A stretch of DNA of 64,000 bases from Phycisphaerales bacterium (GTDB lineage: Bacteria; Planctomycetota; Phycisphaerae; UBA1845): contig JADZBE010000022.1 in NCBI GenBank assembly GCA_020852275.1, forward strand, positions 1-64,000, in the 5' to 3' direction. Both the position numbers and the translations under genes were made by a program. The notes under the pieces are model-generated. The model worked only from the letters and a program-made list of their open reading frames with translations, was not told the DNA's origin and did no database searches. Positions 17,947 to 26,743 of the stretch are shown piece by piece (position 1 is the stretch's first letter; each line of letters opens with the position of its first letter).

Positions 17947-19200
17947 ATGGCTCGCATTCACTGGACGGCGCCGGCCGGCTCCTGCCGGCGGTTTTACGAG
18001 GTGCTCGGCGTCGGCGGGGCGGAAGGTTTTCTGCGCCTCGTCCGCGGCGTCTGCGAACCGGCTTTCCAGGTCAGCGGAGATTTGACGCTGCTCGATGCGA
18101 CCGAGGATGATCAGCGCGGCGGGCGCGGCGATGACGCGCAACGGGCGCGCGACCTGACGGCCGCGCTGGCGGAGGACGACGTGACGGCCATCGCCACGGT
18201 TCGCGGCGGGGCGTGGCTGACGCGCGTGCTGCCGCGGATTGACTTTCGCGTTCTCGACCGCCGCACGCGCCCCGTGACGCTGTTCGGCTTCAGCGAGCTG
18301 ACGACGCTGGTGAACATCGTGGCCTCGCATCCGATGGGGCGCGGCGTGCTGGACATGGGCCCGGCGTTCATCGCGTACGGGCTGAAGCGCTTCGGCGGAC
18401 AGCGACCGTCGGCGTGTGGCACCGGTTTGCAACCGGTGGCCTGCAGCACTGGTTTCCAACCGGTGGACTGTGGCACCGGTTTGCAACCGGTGGCCTGCAG
18501 CACAGTTTTGCAACCTGTGCGGGCTGCGGAACCGCCTTCCGGTACCGAGATCCCTTCGGCTTCCAGGAAGCCTCCGGAGGAGGGGAAAAAACCCCCCTCC
18601 CAGGAAATCGCCGCCGAGCTAGAAGTCTATCTGCACGATCTTGTGTCGATGCTCTCCGGGCGCGGCACGTCTCGTCCGCTGCCCGTTCGCCCGGTCGGCG
18701 CCGCCGCGCTTCCCACCACGCCGGTTCGCTTCATCGGCGGCAACCTCGCGGTTTTCACGACGCTGCTGGCGAGCCGATATTCCCCGCAGCTTCTGCCCGC
18801 ACCGGCGAACTCGATGTCAAAGGGCTCAAACGGAAACGCGGGCCTGCCCTGGCTGGTGCTGGAGGACATTAACGAGCTGCCGTACCGCATCGACCGGCTG
18901 CTGGCGCACTTGACGCTCGCCGACGTGTGGGATCGGATCGGCGGGCTGGTGCTTGGCGATTTCCACCACGAAGACACGAACCTGCTCGATGCGGTGCTTG
19001 CGCTGCTGCCGCATCATCTGCCTTCGCGCAGAAGTGAAGCGCAGCATTCAGCCGCCGACCTGCCGATCGTGGCGTGCGAGCGCATCGGACACGTCTGGCC
19101 TATGTCGCCCCTGCCGCTGAATCAACCGGCGCGATTCGTGCGCGGCGAGAAGGGCTGGGCAATCCGCTTCGATGAGGCGCGGCTGTCAGCCCGCGCGTGA
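17947..19200 (+). CDS. S66-family LD-carboxypeptidase-like protein with repeat insertion
   Basis: 417 residues from ATG 17947 (MARIHWTAPAGSC); the frame is open further upstream but there runs through repeats. S66 motifs: AIATVRGGAWLTRVLP, LFGFSELTTL with the nucleophile Ser116, LVLEDINELPYRIDRLLAHL with Glu306, IGGLVLGDF, and PIVACERIGH with His382. So the Ser-Glu-His triad of LdcA/MccF is complete. The family cuts murein tetrapeptides in recycling or inactivates microcin C. Residues 157-192 are a 4 x 9-residue insertion, CGTGLQPVA-like, followed by a Pro/Lys/Glu linker to about 218. This lies between the GPAF loop and the next helix, so activity may persist. Its 3' end overlaps the convergent HEAT gene by 15 bp. 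Confidence 0.85.
   Translation: MARIHWTAPAGSCRRFYEVLGVGGAEGFLRLVRGVCEPAFQVSGDLTLLDATEDDQRGGRGDDAQRARDLTAALAEDDVTAIATVRGGAWLTRVLPRIDFRVLDRRTRPVTLFGFSELTTLVNIVASHPMGRGVLDMGPAFIAYGLKRFGGQRPSACGTGLQPVACSTGFQPVDCGTGLQPVACSTVLQPVRAAEPPSGTEIPSASRKPPEEGKKPPSQEIAAELEVYLHDLVSMLSGRGTSRPLPVRPVGAAALPTTPVRFIGGNLAVFTTLLASRYSPQLLPAPANSMSKGSNGNAGLPWLVLEDINELPYRIDRLLAHLTLADVWDRIGGLVLGDFHHEDTNLLDAVLALLPHHLPSRRSEAQHSAADLPIVACERIGHVWPMSPLPLNQPARFVRGEKGWAIRFDEARLSARA
18415..18522 (+). repeat. In-frame 4 x 27 bp tandem repeat within S66 gene
   Basis: Four units of exactly 27 bp, each beginning TGTGGCACCGGTTTGCAACC or a close variant, phased with the codons so each adds nine residues (CGTGLQPVA, CSTGFQPVD, CGTGLQPVA, CSTVLQPVR). 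It is the same family as 17785-17887 in the opposite orientation. Confidence 0.9.
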
Positions 19201-19878
19201 TCCAGGCTCTTTCATCATGCCCTGCGCTCGCCGGGCCACTGCCCCCCGAGTGTTGTCGCACTGCCGGCGCACGAACGCGGCGACGTCGTCCCGCTGCATC
19301 GCTGAGGCCCCCAGATCCTTCAGCACGTTCAGCGCGCCCCCAATGGCCACGTTGCGGCACTCCGGCGTCTCGTAGGTCGCGACTTCAACCGGAAGAATGC
19401 CGCGGATGATGCGATCGTGCAGGTCGGGTCTGTGGAGGGCGATGCTGCCCAGCGCGCGAATGGCGTTGGCGGCGCTGATGAGGTTCTCGCCGCGGATCAT
19501 CGCCAGCAGCTCGCCGACGATAGCGTCGAGCTTGTGGTCTTCGTCCGCCGCCGCCAGCCGCGTGAGAATCTGCATCGCGTTCCAGCGGACAAGCTTGCAG
19601 TCGCTCTGCATCAGCTCGGCAATCGCGTCGAAGTGCGGGTACACGCGGCGCGGGTCCTTCGCGGCCGTGACGGACAGCGCCTTGCCCGCCTGGAATCGCG
19701 CTGTGCCCGAAGGCTCCGACATTCTCCGCACGGCGGAGAGCAATGCAGCGCCGCCGAGCGCGCGAACGGCCGGTTTCTGCTTTCCAGCGGCCGGCTTCCT
19801 TGGACCGTTCTTCTTGGACGCGGACTTGTTGCGTGCGGGCTTCGGCGAACGCTTGAGAAGAGACTTTACGGCGGCCAT
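19186..19878 (-). CDS. HEAT-repeat protein with basic N-terminal tail
   Basis: 230 residues from the ATG at 19878 (MAAVKSLLKRSPKP), with GAAGG upstream. Residues 1-45 are Lys/Arg/Ala/Pro-rich (KPARNKSASKKNGPRKPAAG) like a histone H1 tail. The rest is alpha-helical with HEAT-like units: DPRRVYPHFDAIAELMQSDCKLVRWNAMQILTRLA, KLDAIVGELLAMIRGENLISAANAIRALGSIA, IRGILPVEVATYETPECRNVAIGGALNVLKDL. HEAT proteins are scaffolds; the tail suggests DNA or RNA contact, perhaps as an AlkD-like or structural protein. It converges on, and overlaps by 15 bp, the S66 gene. Confidence 0.65.
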   Translation of the reverse strand: MAAVKSLLKRSPKPARNKSASKKNGPRKPAAGKQKPAVRALGGAALLSAVRRMSEPSGTARFQAGKALSVTAAKDPRRVYPHFDAIAELMQSDCKLVRWNAMQILTRLAAADEDHKLDAIVGELLAMIRGENLISAANAIRALGSIALHRPDLHDRIIRGILPVEVATYETPECRNVAIGGALNVLKDLGASAMQRDDVAAFVRRQCDNTRGAVARRAQGMMKEPGSRAG

Positions 19879-19976
19879 GAGTGTTGATCCTTCACCCCAG
19901 CTCCCGCCCGAACACCCCTGATTCTCCTGTTCCTTCGCGCCCGTTTCAAGGGTGCAGCGGCTTCCTCCACGCGGTT

Positions 19977-21686
19977 TCAATTCCCGGTGAAAGCCGTCTG
20001 AAACTGCGCGAAGTCCTGCAGATCGAGGTCGCCATCCAGGTCCAGATCCAGCGGCGCGCACTGCGGAGCGCACGCAACCCCCGGACCCTGGAGGCAGCCG
20101 ACCAACGCCGCCAGGTCCGCGAGGTCGACGCGGCAGTCGCCGTCGATGTCGCCCGGCAAGCCGCAGCCGCGGTCCACGATCATGTTGTCGGCCAGGAAGA
20201 TCACGCCGTAGTCCTGGCACGTCGGCGGAGGCGCGTCGTAATGGACGACCACGCTGTTGAAGCCATCCGCGACGGAGATTTCGAGCCACTCCGTCGGCCA
20301 GGTGCCCGGCTTGCGCGCGGTGGTCGTCCTCGTTTTGACGAAGACGCCGTCCTTGTACGCGGTCACGCGCATCGTCGCGGAGTCGTCACAGCCCAGTTCC
20401 TGCGGCGAGTACAGAATCGTGAAGCGGGTCAACATCTGGGAAAAACCGGCGAGCAGATCGGCGCGGAACACGGTGTTGGGATAAATGCACAGACCGGCGA
20501 AACCTTCCGGCGTGAAGCCCATCGTGTCCGCGTATTGTATGGAGTATCCTCCGTCCGTGGCCGAGAGATGCGCCGTCACCCCGTCCACGGTCAGGTCGAT
20601 GGGCAACGACCGGTGCACCGGCGCGTTGTCGAAATCAAACACCGCCGTCGCCGGCAGCGCGGCGTAATTCGCCACGAGCGGCAGATCTCGCGACGCCGTG
20701 AACGTATAGACCGCAGCGTCGCTGACGGGCAATCCCAGCCAGGTCCAGTTCACGAACGCAAAGCCGGCGTTCGTCGCGGCCTCGACGGTCACCGAGTCGC
20801 CGCCGTTGTAGATTCCGTCTCCGGTCGTCGTGCCGGCGTAGCTCGGCGCGGCGCTCGTGGTGATGGTGTACGCGGGCGTGAAGTTGGCGACGAGCGTGCG
20901 ATCGCCCGTGACGGTGAACGTATACGTCGAGTTTCGGCTCACCTGCACGCCGTTCTCCGTCCAGTTCACGAAGCCGAAACCGGAGTTCGGCCGCGCCGCC
21001 AAGGACGCTTGCGACCCCGGGGGATACTCGCCCGCTCCTTGAACGGTGCCGCCCTCGGGAGGCGAGGCGCTGGCGGCGATGGTGTACGTCGAGCCCGCGG
21101 CGGCGAGCAGGGCGAACGCCGCGTCGCCCGGCACGTGCTGGTACATGTGCCCCCCGCGAAGCCAGCGGAAATGACTGCCGTTTCCGCCCGTCCCCTTCGC
21201 AAGGCCCCATTCCGGCAGCCCGTACTGCCACGCTTCGATCTGCACCCAGTATTTCGTGCCGGCGGCAGCCTGAAAGGGCGAGGGCAGGGTGAAGTGGTAG
21301 TCGTACATCTTCGTTCCGCCGAAGGTGCCGACCAGCGTCTCGCCCGCGTTGTTCCGGGAGCGGTATTCCACCAGCGGACCGTACACAATGTCCGGCTCCG
21401 TTCCGGCGCCGATGGAGCGGTAGATGGCGACCGTGAATTTGTCCACGGTGCCCGTGTAATATCCGCCGTAGATGTACCCTCCTCGCCAGGTGATCTGGGT
21501 GATCGCCGTGTCGGCGCTCAGGGTGAAGTTGTCCCACACCCACTGGTCGTAGTCGCTGTCATCCGGCGCCCACCAGGACGACTGGTAAAGCGTCCCGCTC
21601 AGGTCGTGCGGCTGTTCAAAGACAATCTCATCGGCGGCGGCGACGCCCGCCAGAAACAACGAAGCAAGACAGAATCGAAAACCCAC
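19977..21686 (-). CDS. Secreted protein with bacterial (InlB-type) repeats and dockerin-like tail
   Basis: 569 residues from a GTG at 21686, chosen because GGAAGGAG lies 7 bases upstream and the next residues are a signal peptide (GFRFCLASLFLAGVAAADE). Residues 25-200 are a beta-sandwich (WWAPDDSDYDQWVWDNFTL, KFTVAIYRSIG). Two bacterial-repeat units follow (YTIAASASPPEGGTVQGAGEYPPGS, SGFGFVNWTENG, and TITTSAAPSYAGTTTGDG, AGFAFVNWTWLG). A second beta-sandwich comes next. The C-terminus holds a dockerin-like pair, PGDIDGDCRVDLADLAALV and DLDLDGDLDLQDF, which should bind Ca and dock or anchor. It is an exported surface or matrix protein; substrate unknown. Confidence 0.8.
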   Translation of the reverse strand: MGFRFCLASLFLAGVAAADEIVFEQPHDLSGTLYQSSWWAPDDSDYDQWVWDNFTLSADTAITQITWRGGYIYGGYYTGTVDKFTVAIYRSIGAGTEPDIVYGPLVEYRSRNNAGETLVGTFGGTKMYDYHFTLPSPFQAAAGTKYWVQIEAWQYGLPEWGLAKGTGGNGSHFRWLRGGHMYQHVPGDAAFALLAAAGSTYTIAASASPPEGGTVQGAGEYPPGSQASLAARPNSGFGFVNWTENGVQVSRNSTYTFTVTGDRTLVANFTPAYTITTSAAPSYAGTTTGDGIYNGGDSVTVEAATNAGFAFVNWTWLGLPVSDAAVYTFTASRDLPLVANYAALPATAVFDFDNAPVHRSLPIDLTVDGVTAHLSATDGGYSIQYADTMGFTPEGFAGLCIYPNTVFRADLLAGFSQMLTRFTILYSPQELGCDDSATMRVTAYKDGVFVKTRTTTARKPGTWPTEWLEISVADGFNSVVVHYDAPPPTCQDYGVIFLADNMIVDRGCGLPGDIDGDCRVDLADLAALVGCLQGPGVACAPQCAPLDLDLDGDLDLQDFAQFQTAFTGN

Positions 21687-21959
21687 TTCAAAACTCCTTC
21701 CGGCGACGGTCGTCCCTCGCATAAGCGCAGCCTCAGCGCTGCCGCGCTGCCTGCGGCGATCCGGCGCTCTCATCCACAACGGAACTCTCTCCCCGATCAA
21801 GGCGGGACACTCTGCGATGCCGCATCCCGGGCTATGTTGAGAATCTAACGCCTGGCGGAGGTTGAAGCTGCGCATCGTGTGCCCATTGTCGCGCATGGAT
21901 TGTCCACGGTTCGGCGACGCGCCAGCCGAGTTGCGCCCGATGCAAGACCGGTCAGCAGA

Positions 21960-22895
21960 CTACGCCGATCCGCCGGCGCGGCGCGAATCGCGGTACGCTG
22001 TCGGGGACATTCCCGTGGTGCGGCGAAACGCCCGGTGGAATTGCGACAGCGAAGTGAACCCGGCGTGCAACGCGACATCGGTGACTCGCGCGGCTGAATC
22101 GCTGAGCAACTCTTGCGCATGCTCCACGCGCACGCAAGTCAGGTATTGCGTGAACGTCATGCCCGTCGCCCGCTTGAACACCTTGCAGAAGTAGCAGCGG
22201 CTCAGGTGCACGTGCGCGGCCGTCTGCCCGACGCTCACCCGCTTGTCCGCGTGCGCGCGGATGAACGCCTTGGCGCCGGACACGGGCGGCGGGTCCTCCT
22301 GCGACGACGCGAGCAGGCGTTGTTGCGAAATCGTGGCCAGCTGCGCGGCGATGATTTCCAGCAGGCGAACCGCGCCGCGAAATCGCCTCGCGGACAGCGC
22401 GGGCGTGCGATCATACGCCTCTCGGATGCGGCGCAGCTCGGCCCGCATCCCCCATTCCTGAAGCCGGCGCGCCAGCCGTGTGAAGTGCCGACGATCAGGT
22501 TTGCGCCGGAACACCTGCCCCGCCAGCAGCGTGCCCACATGCCGACGGTGGACCATGACCGGCACGGCCACGTCCGTCAGCCCGGCAAAACACGACGCCT
22601 CCTGCGGCGACAGGTCCTCGGAGAGCCGGCCGCGCAGCACGTCCTGAACCGATCCACATGCAGCGCACGCCGTCGGGTTCGCCGCCATGAGCGCGCAAAA
22701 CGGGTTGGCTTGAGAGCATGAAGCCCCCGCCCCCTGCCGGTCGCCGCCGGGGACCAGCCGCAGCGTCAGCCCGGTCGCGTCGTGAAACGACCGGCCCACG
22801 CCGCGCAGAAACTCGGAGTCTCGCATGGTTTCGTACAGCGCATGCTCTGCGTCCTGCGGATGTTGCGACCCGCCCGTAAAAGGCTTGTGCCTCAT
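21960..22895 (-). CDS. PocR-domain AraC-family transcription factor
   Basis: 311 residues. Residues 25-165 form a PocR sensor with the Cys-rich NPFCALMAANPTACAAC and CFAGLTDVAVPVMVHRRHVGTLLAGQVF. Such domains bind small hydrocarbons or, in PocR, 1,2-propanediol. Residues 210-311 carry two AraC helix-turn-helices: VSVGQTAAHVHLSRCYFCKVFKRATGMTF and VTDVALHAGFTSLSQFHRAFRRTTGMSP. It is probably a ligand-responsive activator of carbon-use genes or of the nearby secreted-protein gene on the same strand (21686). The target is not proven. The ribosome site is weak. Confidence 0.85.
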   Translation of the reverse strand: MRHKPFTGGSQHPQDAEHALYETMRDSEFLRGVGRSFHDATGLTLRLVPGGDRQGAGASCSQANPFCALMAANPTACAACGSVQDVLRGRLSEDLSPQEASCFAGLTDVAVPVMVHRRHVGTLLAGQVFRRKPDRRHFTRLARRLQEWGMRAELRRIREAYDRTPALSARRFRGAVRLLEIIAAQLATISQQRLLASSQEDPPPVSGAKAFIRAHADKRVSVGQTAAHVHLSRCYFCKVFKRATGMTFTQYLTCVRVEHAQELLSDSAARVTDVALHAGFTSLSQFHRAFRRTTGMSPTAYRDSRRAGGSA

Positions 22896-23703
22896 GGCCG
22901 TTGCATCTTAACCCGCGCGCCGTGGGAAAGTCGAAAACGCAGGAGCCGCTCCAGCAGGCTCGCCGGGCGAGGAGCGAGCCGGCATCGAGTCACCGCGCCG
23001 CGTTCGCGACGGGACCGGCAAGTTGACGAACGACGCGCTGGCTTCAGAGGTAGTCATACGAATGGTCCTGCCGCCCAGTCGCGTGGCCGGCTGGGCGCGC
23101 TTCAGCCCGGGCGTCATGACCGCGTAGGGGGTGATGATGCTCTCAAGAAAGCCCATGTGAACCGCAGCTTCCGGACCCCGGCATCCACGCCCGCGTTCAT
23201 CAGACCAGCGGGCGACGCGAGTTTGGGGTTGCCGCCAACGGGCGTCCCAGCGCATCCGCCGAACGCACCCGGACGCCCTGCCACGGTTTCCGCGACAGCC
23301 GTTTGTACACCACGCGCCGCCCGCCGCGGATCCCCAGCGCCGGCACGCGGATGAAGCGGCTGGCAAACTTCTTAAGTTCCCTGCGCAGGACGGATTGCTT
23401 TTCAGTTCTGTGCCGTTCTTTCCATCGACCCTGAAACCGCCACGCGATCCACCGCCTGCGTTCCGCCAGGTCTTTTTGCTCTACTTGTGCCCTCTCGGAA
23501 TGCCTCCCTGCGGCAAAGGAGAAATAGTTTTCGCACTCCCCCTCTCGCCCGAAAAACGAGGCAGTTCGAGCTTTTTCGGGTCGAAGCATCGGAGAATGCA
23601 CGTTGATAAAGGCTTGGGCGCGGTCCGGGTGCCCGCATCCGGTTCTCACTAAAGGGCGGCGCCATCCAACCTTCTCGCCGGGTCGTGGCGAGCGAGCTTT
23701 CGT
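22896..23703. other. Stretch with only doubtful ORFs
   Basis: About 800 bp between the PocR/AraC gene and the class V aminotransferase. One minus-strand frame, 23200-23649 (149 codons), has a more protein-like centre (WIAWRFQGRWKERHRTEK, FASRFIRVPALGI, YKRLSRKPWQGVRVRS), but it has no ribosome site and a poor start. It could be a decayed gene or the coding sense of a genomic repeat. Nothing else is convincing. Confidence 0.3.
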
Positions 23704-24837
23704 TCAGTGCCGCGGGAGAAGTTCGATGAGCTGGTCAATCTCGCGTTCGCTGTTGTAGTAGTGCGGGCTGGCGCGGAGCCGGCCGCAGCGCTCCGCGATG
23801 ACCACGCGGTGCTCGCTTTGCAGATGATGCTGGACCTTGGCATGGTTGTGCACGTCGGACACAAACGCCACGATGCCGCTGGCCTCGACGGGGCGGCGCG
23901 AGCTGACGACCCGATAGCCCTTGGCGCGGACGCCCTCGACGAGCCGATCCGTCAGGCGCAGCAGCCGCTTGGAGATGTTCTCGATGCCCACCTCCAGCGC
24001 CAGGTCGATGGCCGCGCCGAGCGAGAACACGCCCGGCAGGTTGAAGCTGCCGCTCTCGTACCGCGCCGCGGAGTCCTGATATTCGAACTGATAGCGCCCG
24101 TAATCGAAGGCGTTCTTCATCGACAGCCAGCCGATGGTGGTCGGGCGCAGGTAGCCCTGCAGCTCGCGGCGGACGTAGAACACGCCCGCGCCTTCCGGCG
24201 CCAGCAGCCACTTGTGCCCGTCCGCGGCGAGGAAGTCGATGTTCATCGCCTTCACGTCCACGGGAAACGCGCCGAGCGATTGAATGGCGTCCACGCAGAG
24301 GAACACGCCCTTGCTCTGGCAGTATTCGCCGAGCGTGGCGAGGTCCGTGCGGTATCCGCTGGCGAACTGAACGGACGAGATGGCCACGACGCGCGTGCGG
24401 CTGTTGATCGCGGACATGACCTGCTCGATGGGCACGCGTCCGTCTTCCTCGAGCACCATGCGGAGCTGCACGCCGCGGGACTGCAGCGCCTGCCACGGGT
24501 ACACGTTGGCCGGAAACTCGACGTTGGCCAGCACCACGTTGTCGCCGCTCGTCCAGCTCAAACCGTTGGCGACGAAGCTGATGCCTTCGCTGGTGTTCTT
24601 GATGAACGCGATCTCGTCCGGCTCGGCGTGAATCAGCCGCGCGGCCGACTGGCGCACGCGGTCCACCCGCTTGAAGAACCCCTGCTGAACGTAGGCGTGG
24701 TTCTCCGCCAGCGTGAAATACTCCCGCCCGGCCTCGGCGGCGCGCTGCGAGAGCGGCGCCACGGCGGCGTGGTTCTGGAAGTTGTAGTTCCGCGTGATGG
24801 GGAACTGCTCTCTTAAGCTGTCCCAGTCGATCGTCAT
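23704..24837 (-). CDS. Class V PLP aminotransferase (cysteine desulfurase/isopenicillin epimerase-like)
   Basis: 377 residues from the ATG at 24837, preceded by GAGCGAGGG. PLP-fold signs: NFQNHAAVAPLSQRA, IKNTSEGISFVANGL, NVEFPANVYPWQAL, FLCVDAIQSLGAFPVDV, and ADGHKWLLAPEGAG with the Schiff-base Lys. Class V enzymes include cysteine desulfurases, selenocysteine lyases and epimerase-like proteins. There is no clear desulfurase loop Cys near the C-terminus beyond ERCGRLRASPHYYN, which is typical of a CsdA/SufS-like or NifS-like paralogue acting on a small amino substrate. No suf or isc genes adjoin. Family sure; substrate open. Confidence 0.8.
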   Translation of the reverse strand: MTIDWDSLREQFPITRNYNFQNHAAVAPLSQRAAEAGREYFTLAENHAYVQQGFFKRVDRVRQSAARLIHAEPDEIAFIKNTSEGISFVANGLSWTSGDNVVLANVEFPANVYPWQALQSRGVQLRMVLEEDGRVPIEQVMSAINSRTRVVAISSVQFASGYRTDLATLGEYCQSKGVFLCVDAIQSLGAFPVDVKAMNIDFLAADGHKWLLAPEGAGVFYVRRELQGYLRPTTIGWLSMKNAFDYGRYQFEYQDSAARYESGSFNLPGVFSLGAAIDLALEVGIENISKRLLRLTDRLVEGVRAKGYRVVSSRRPVEASGIVAFVSDVHNHAKVQHHLQSEHRVVIAERCGRLRASPHYYNSEREIDQLIELLPRH

Positions 24838-25020
24838 CCCTCGCTCTGCTTCGCTTCGATGGTTTCAGGACGAAGCGCCGCCTCACGACCGGCGCAGCGC
24901 CTCCTCTTCATTATAGCTTGCCTGCGCCGCGTCCACGAATGCCCCGCGCGGAGCATCCTCTTTCCAGGCTTGGCGCCGCGTCGCAGGTATCGGCATATCG
25001 CATCGGATTCCCGGAACAAG

Positions 25021-25052
25021 AACGCATCCGTGGGGAGAACCCCGGATGCGTT
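25021..25052. terminator. Strong hairpin in the gap before the class V gene
   Basis: AACGCATCCG ... CGGATGCGTT pair exactly over 10 bp, and a further GGGG/CCCC pairs inside. It lies in a 580 bp gap downstream of the sugar cluster. T-runs are poor on both sides, so termination is only possible. Confidence 0.4.
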
Positions 25053-25225
25053 GCTTCACTCCGCTAACCTGCCGCGCGGCTCACTTCGCCGATGCGCGCG
25101 ACTCGTTTCGCCGATCCGTGCGGCTCATTCCGCCGATCCGCGCCCCGTCGCGCCAGGTCGCGCACACGGAGGACAAGCCTGTTCCGCCACGGTCTTCTCG
25201 GAACCGCGGCCGTGATAGCGCCCAG

Positions 25226-25413
25226 CAGCCGTGATGAAAGGCGGTGCTCGTCATTCCCGCGCAGGCGAAAATCCAGCTCCGTCATTCCCGCGCAGGCGGG
25301 AATCCAGCCGTTGGCTTGCGAGGTGACACGAATCCAGCGGTTTTCCCAAGCGCACTGGACCCCCGCCTGCGCGGGGGTGACGGGCGCTGTGTCCGGTTTC
25401 GAGTTCCACCAAG
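25226..25413 (-). mobile_element. MITE-like composite element, copy 4
   Basis: Runs from CAGCCGTGATGAAAGGCGG to CGAGTTCCACC and ends six bases from the stop of the DegT gene. It holds two gtcattcccgcgcaggcg palindromes (about 25248 and 25280) and one cccgcctgcgcgggggtgac (about 25361). The rest of the 24838-25418 gap shows no gene. Confidence 0.7.
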
Positions 25414-25418
25414 GACCG

Positions 25419-26669
25419 CTACGGCTGCGGGGCGCCGGTCGGCGCCAGCGCCGCGCTGTCCGCGGGTCGTGACGCGACAGTGGGCAGGACATCTCGCCGA
25501 CTCCTCTGCACGACTTTGTACACCGCGCCGCGGGCCTCGCAGAACTCGTGAACGGCCGCGATCACGCGCTGCACCTCGCCGTCCGTCAGGTGCGGGTGGA
25601 TCGGCAGGGAAAGCAGGTGGTCGGCGAACATCTCGGTGTACGTGAGCGGTCCGCGCGTCACGCAACCGTCCGCGTAGGCCGGTTGATGATGGATGGGCAC
25701 CGGGTAGTGAATGCCCGCGTCGATGTGCCGCGACTTGAGGAAGTTGAGCATCGCGTCGCGCCCTTCGCAGCGGATCACGAAAAGATGAAAAACGTGCTGC
25801 GAGTCGGCCGCCTCCTCCGGCAGGTGAATCGGCAGGTCGCGCAAACCTTCGCGGTACTGCTCCGCGATCAGCCGACGTCGCTCGTTCCAGCGCGCCAGGT
25901 GCGGCAGCTTCGCCCGCAGGATCGCCGCCTGAAGGTTGTCCAGCCGGCTGTTGAAGCCGAGCATTCCGTGATGATATTTGACGTGCGAGCCGTAGTTCCG
26001 CGCTCGTCGCAGCCATTCGGCCAGCTCCGCGTCGTTGGTGACAACCGCGCCCGCGTCGCCCGCCGCGCCGAGGTTCTTGCCCGGGTAGAAGCTGAACGCG
26101 GCCGCGCGCCCGATCGAACCGACGCAGCGCCCGCGGTACGCCGCGCCGTGCGCCTGGCAGGCGTCCTCGATCACGTCGAGGTTCAACTCCTCGGCGATCG
26201 CAACGATGGCGTCCATGTCTGCCGGACGCCCATAGAGGTGAACCGGGATGATGGCGCGCGTGCGCGACGTGACGGCCTGGCGGATTCGTCGCGGGTCGAT
26301 ATTCCATGAATGCGGGTCGTGATCCACGAGAACGGGCGTCGCGCCCGTGTGCGTGACCGCCAGCGCGGTGGCAATAAACGTGTTGGCGGGCAGAATAACC
26401 TCGTCGCCGGCGCTTATGCCCAGACCCTTCATCGCCAGGAACAAAGCGTCCAACCCGCTGCCCACGCCGACGCAGTGCCGCGCGCCGCAGACGGCGGCAA
26501 ATTCCTGCTCAAACTTGCGCACTTCCTCGCCGAGGATAAAGGCGCCGCGCGCCAGCACGGACTGCACAACTGTCTCAATATCGGTCGCGCATTCTTCGTG
26601 CTGGCGCTTTAAATCGACAAATGCAATGGTATCGTCCGTCTTTTTTTCGAAGCAACTCACAGCATCCAT
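25419..26669 (-). CDS. DegT/DnrJ/EryC1-family sugar aminotransferase (WbpE/WlbC-like)
   Basis: 416 residues; GGAGG lies six bases before the ATG at 26669. Fold markers: [81 protein letters not shown], and the PLP Lys in [21 protein letters not shown]. It transfers an amino group to a keto-nucleotide sugar. It is last in a minus-strand run of acetyltransferase, glycosyltransferase and dehydrogenase, which matches the WbpB-WbpE-WbpD (WlbA-C-B) steps to a 3-acetamido sugar. The C-terminus (about 40 residues past RGAVYK) is an unusual low-complexity extension ([17 protein letters not shown]). Confidence 0.88.
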   Translation of the reverse strand: MDAVSCFEKKTDDTIAFVDLKRQHEECATDIETVVQSVLARGAFILGEEVRKFEQEFAAVCGARHCVGVGSGLDALFLAMKGLGISAGDEVILPANTFIATALAVTHTGATPVLVDHDPHSWNIDPRRIRQAVTSRTRAIIPVHLYGRPADMDAIVAIAEELNLDVIEDACQAHGAAYRGRCVGSIGRAAAFSFYPGKNLGAAGDAGAVVTNDAELAEWLRRARNYGSHVKYHHGMLGFNSRLDNLQAAILRAKLPHLARWNERRRLIAEQYREGLRDLPIHLPEEAADSQHVFHLFVIRCEGRDAMLNFLKSRHIDAGIHYPVPIHHQPAYADGCVTRGPLTYTEMFADHLLSLPIHPHLTDGEVQRVIAAVHEFCEARGAVYKVVQRSRRDVLPTVASRPADSAALAPTGAPQP

Positions 26670-26743
26670 GCCTGTCCTCCAGAACCACGCTCCTCCAACC
26701 CATTCTCATGTCACGCCTTCAATTCCATTCAGTTCAATTCCAT

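Noticed and set aside
18415-18522. A possible CRISPR array (27 bp units)
   Set aside because: Units are joined head to tail with no spacers and encode nine residues each in frame; there are no cas genes.
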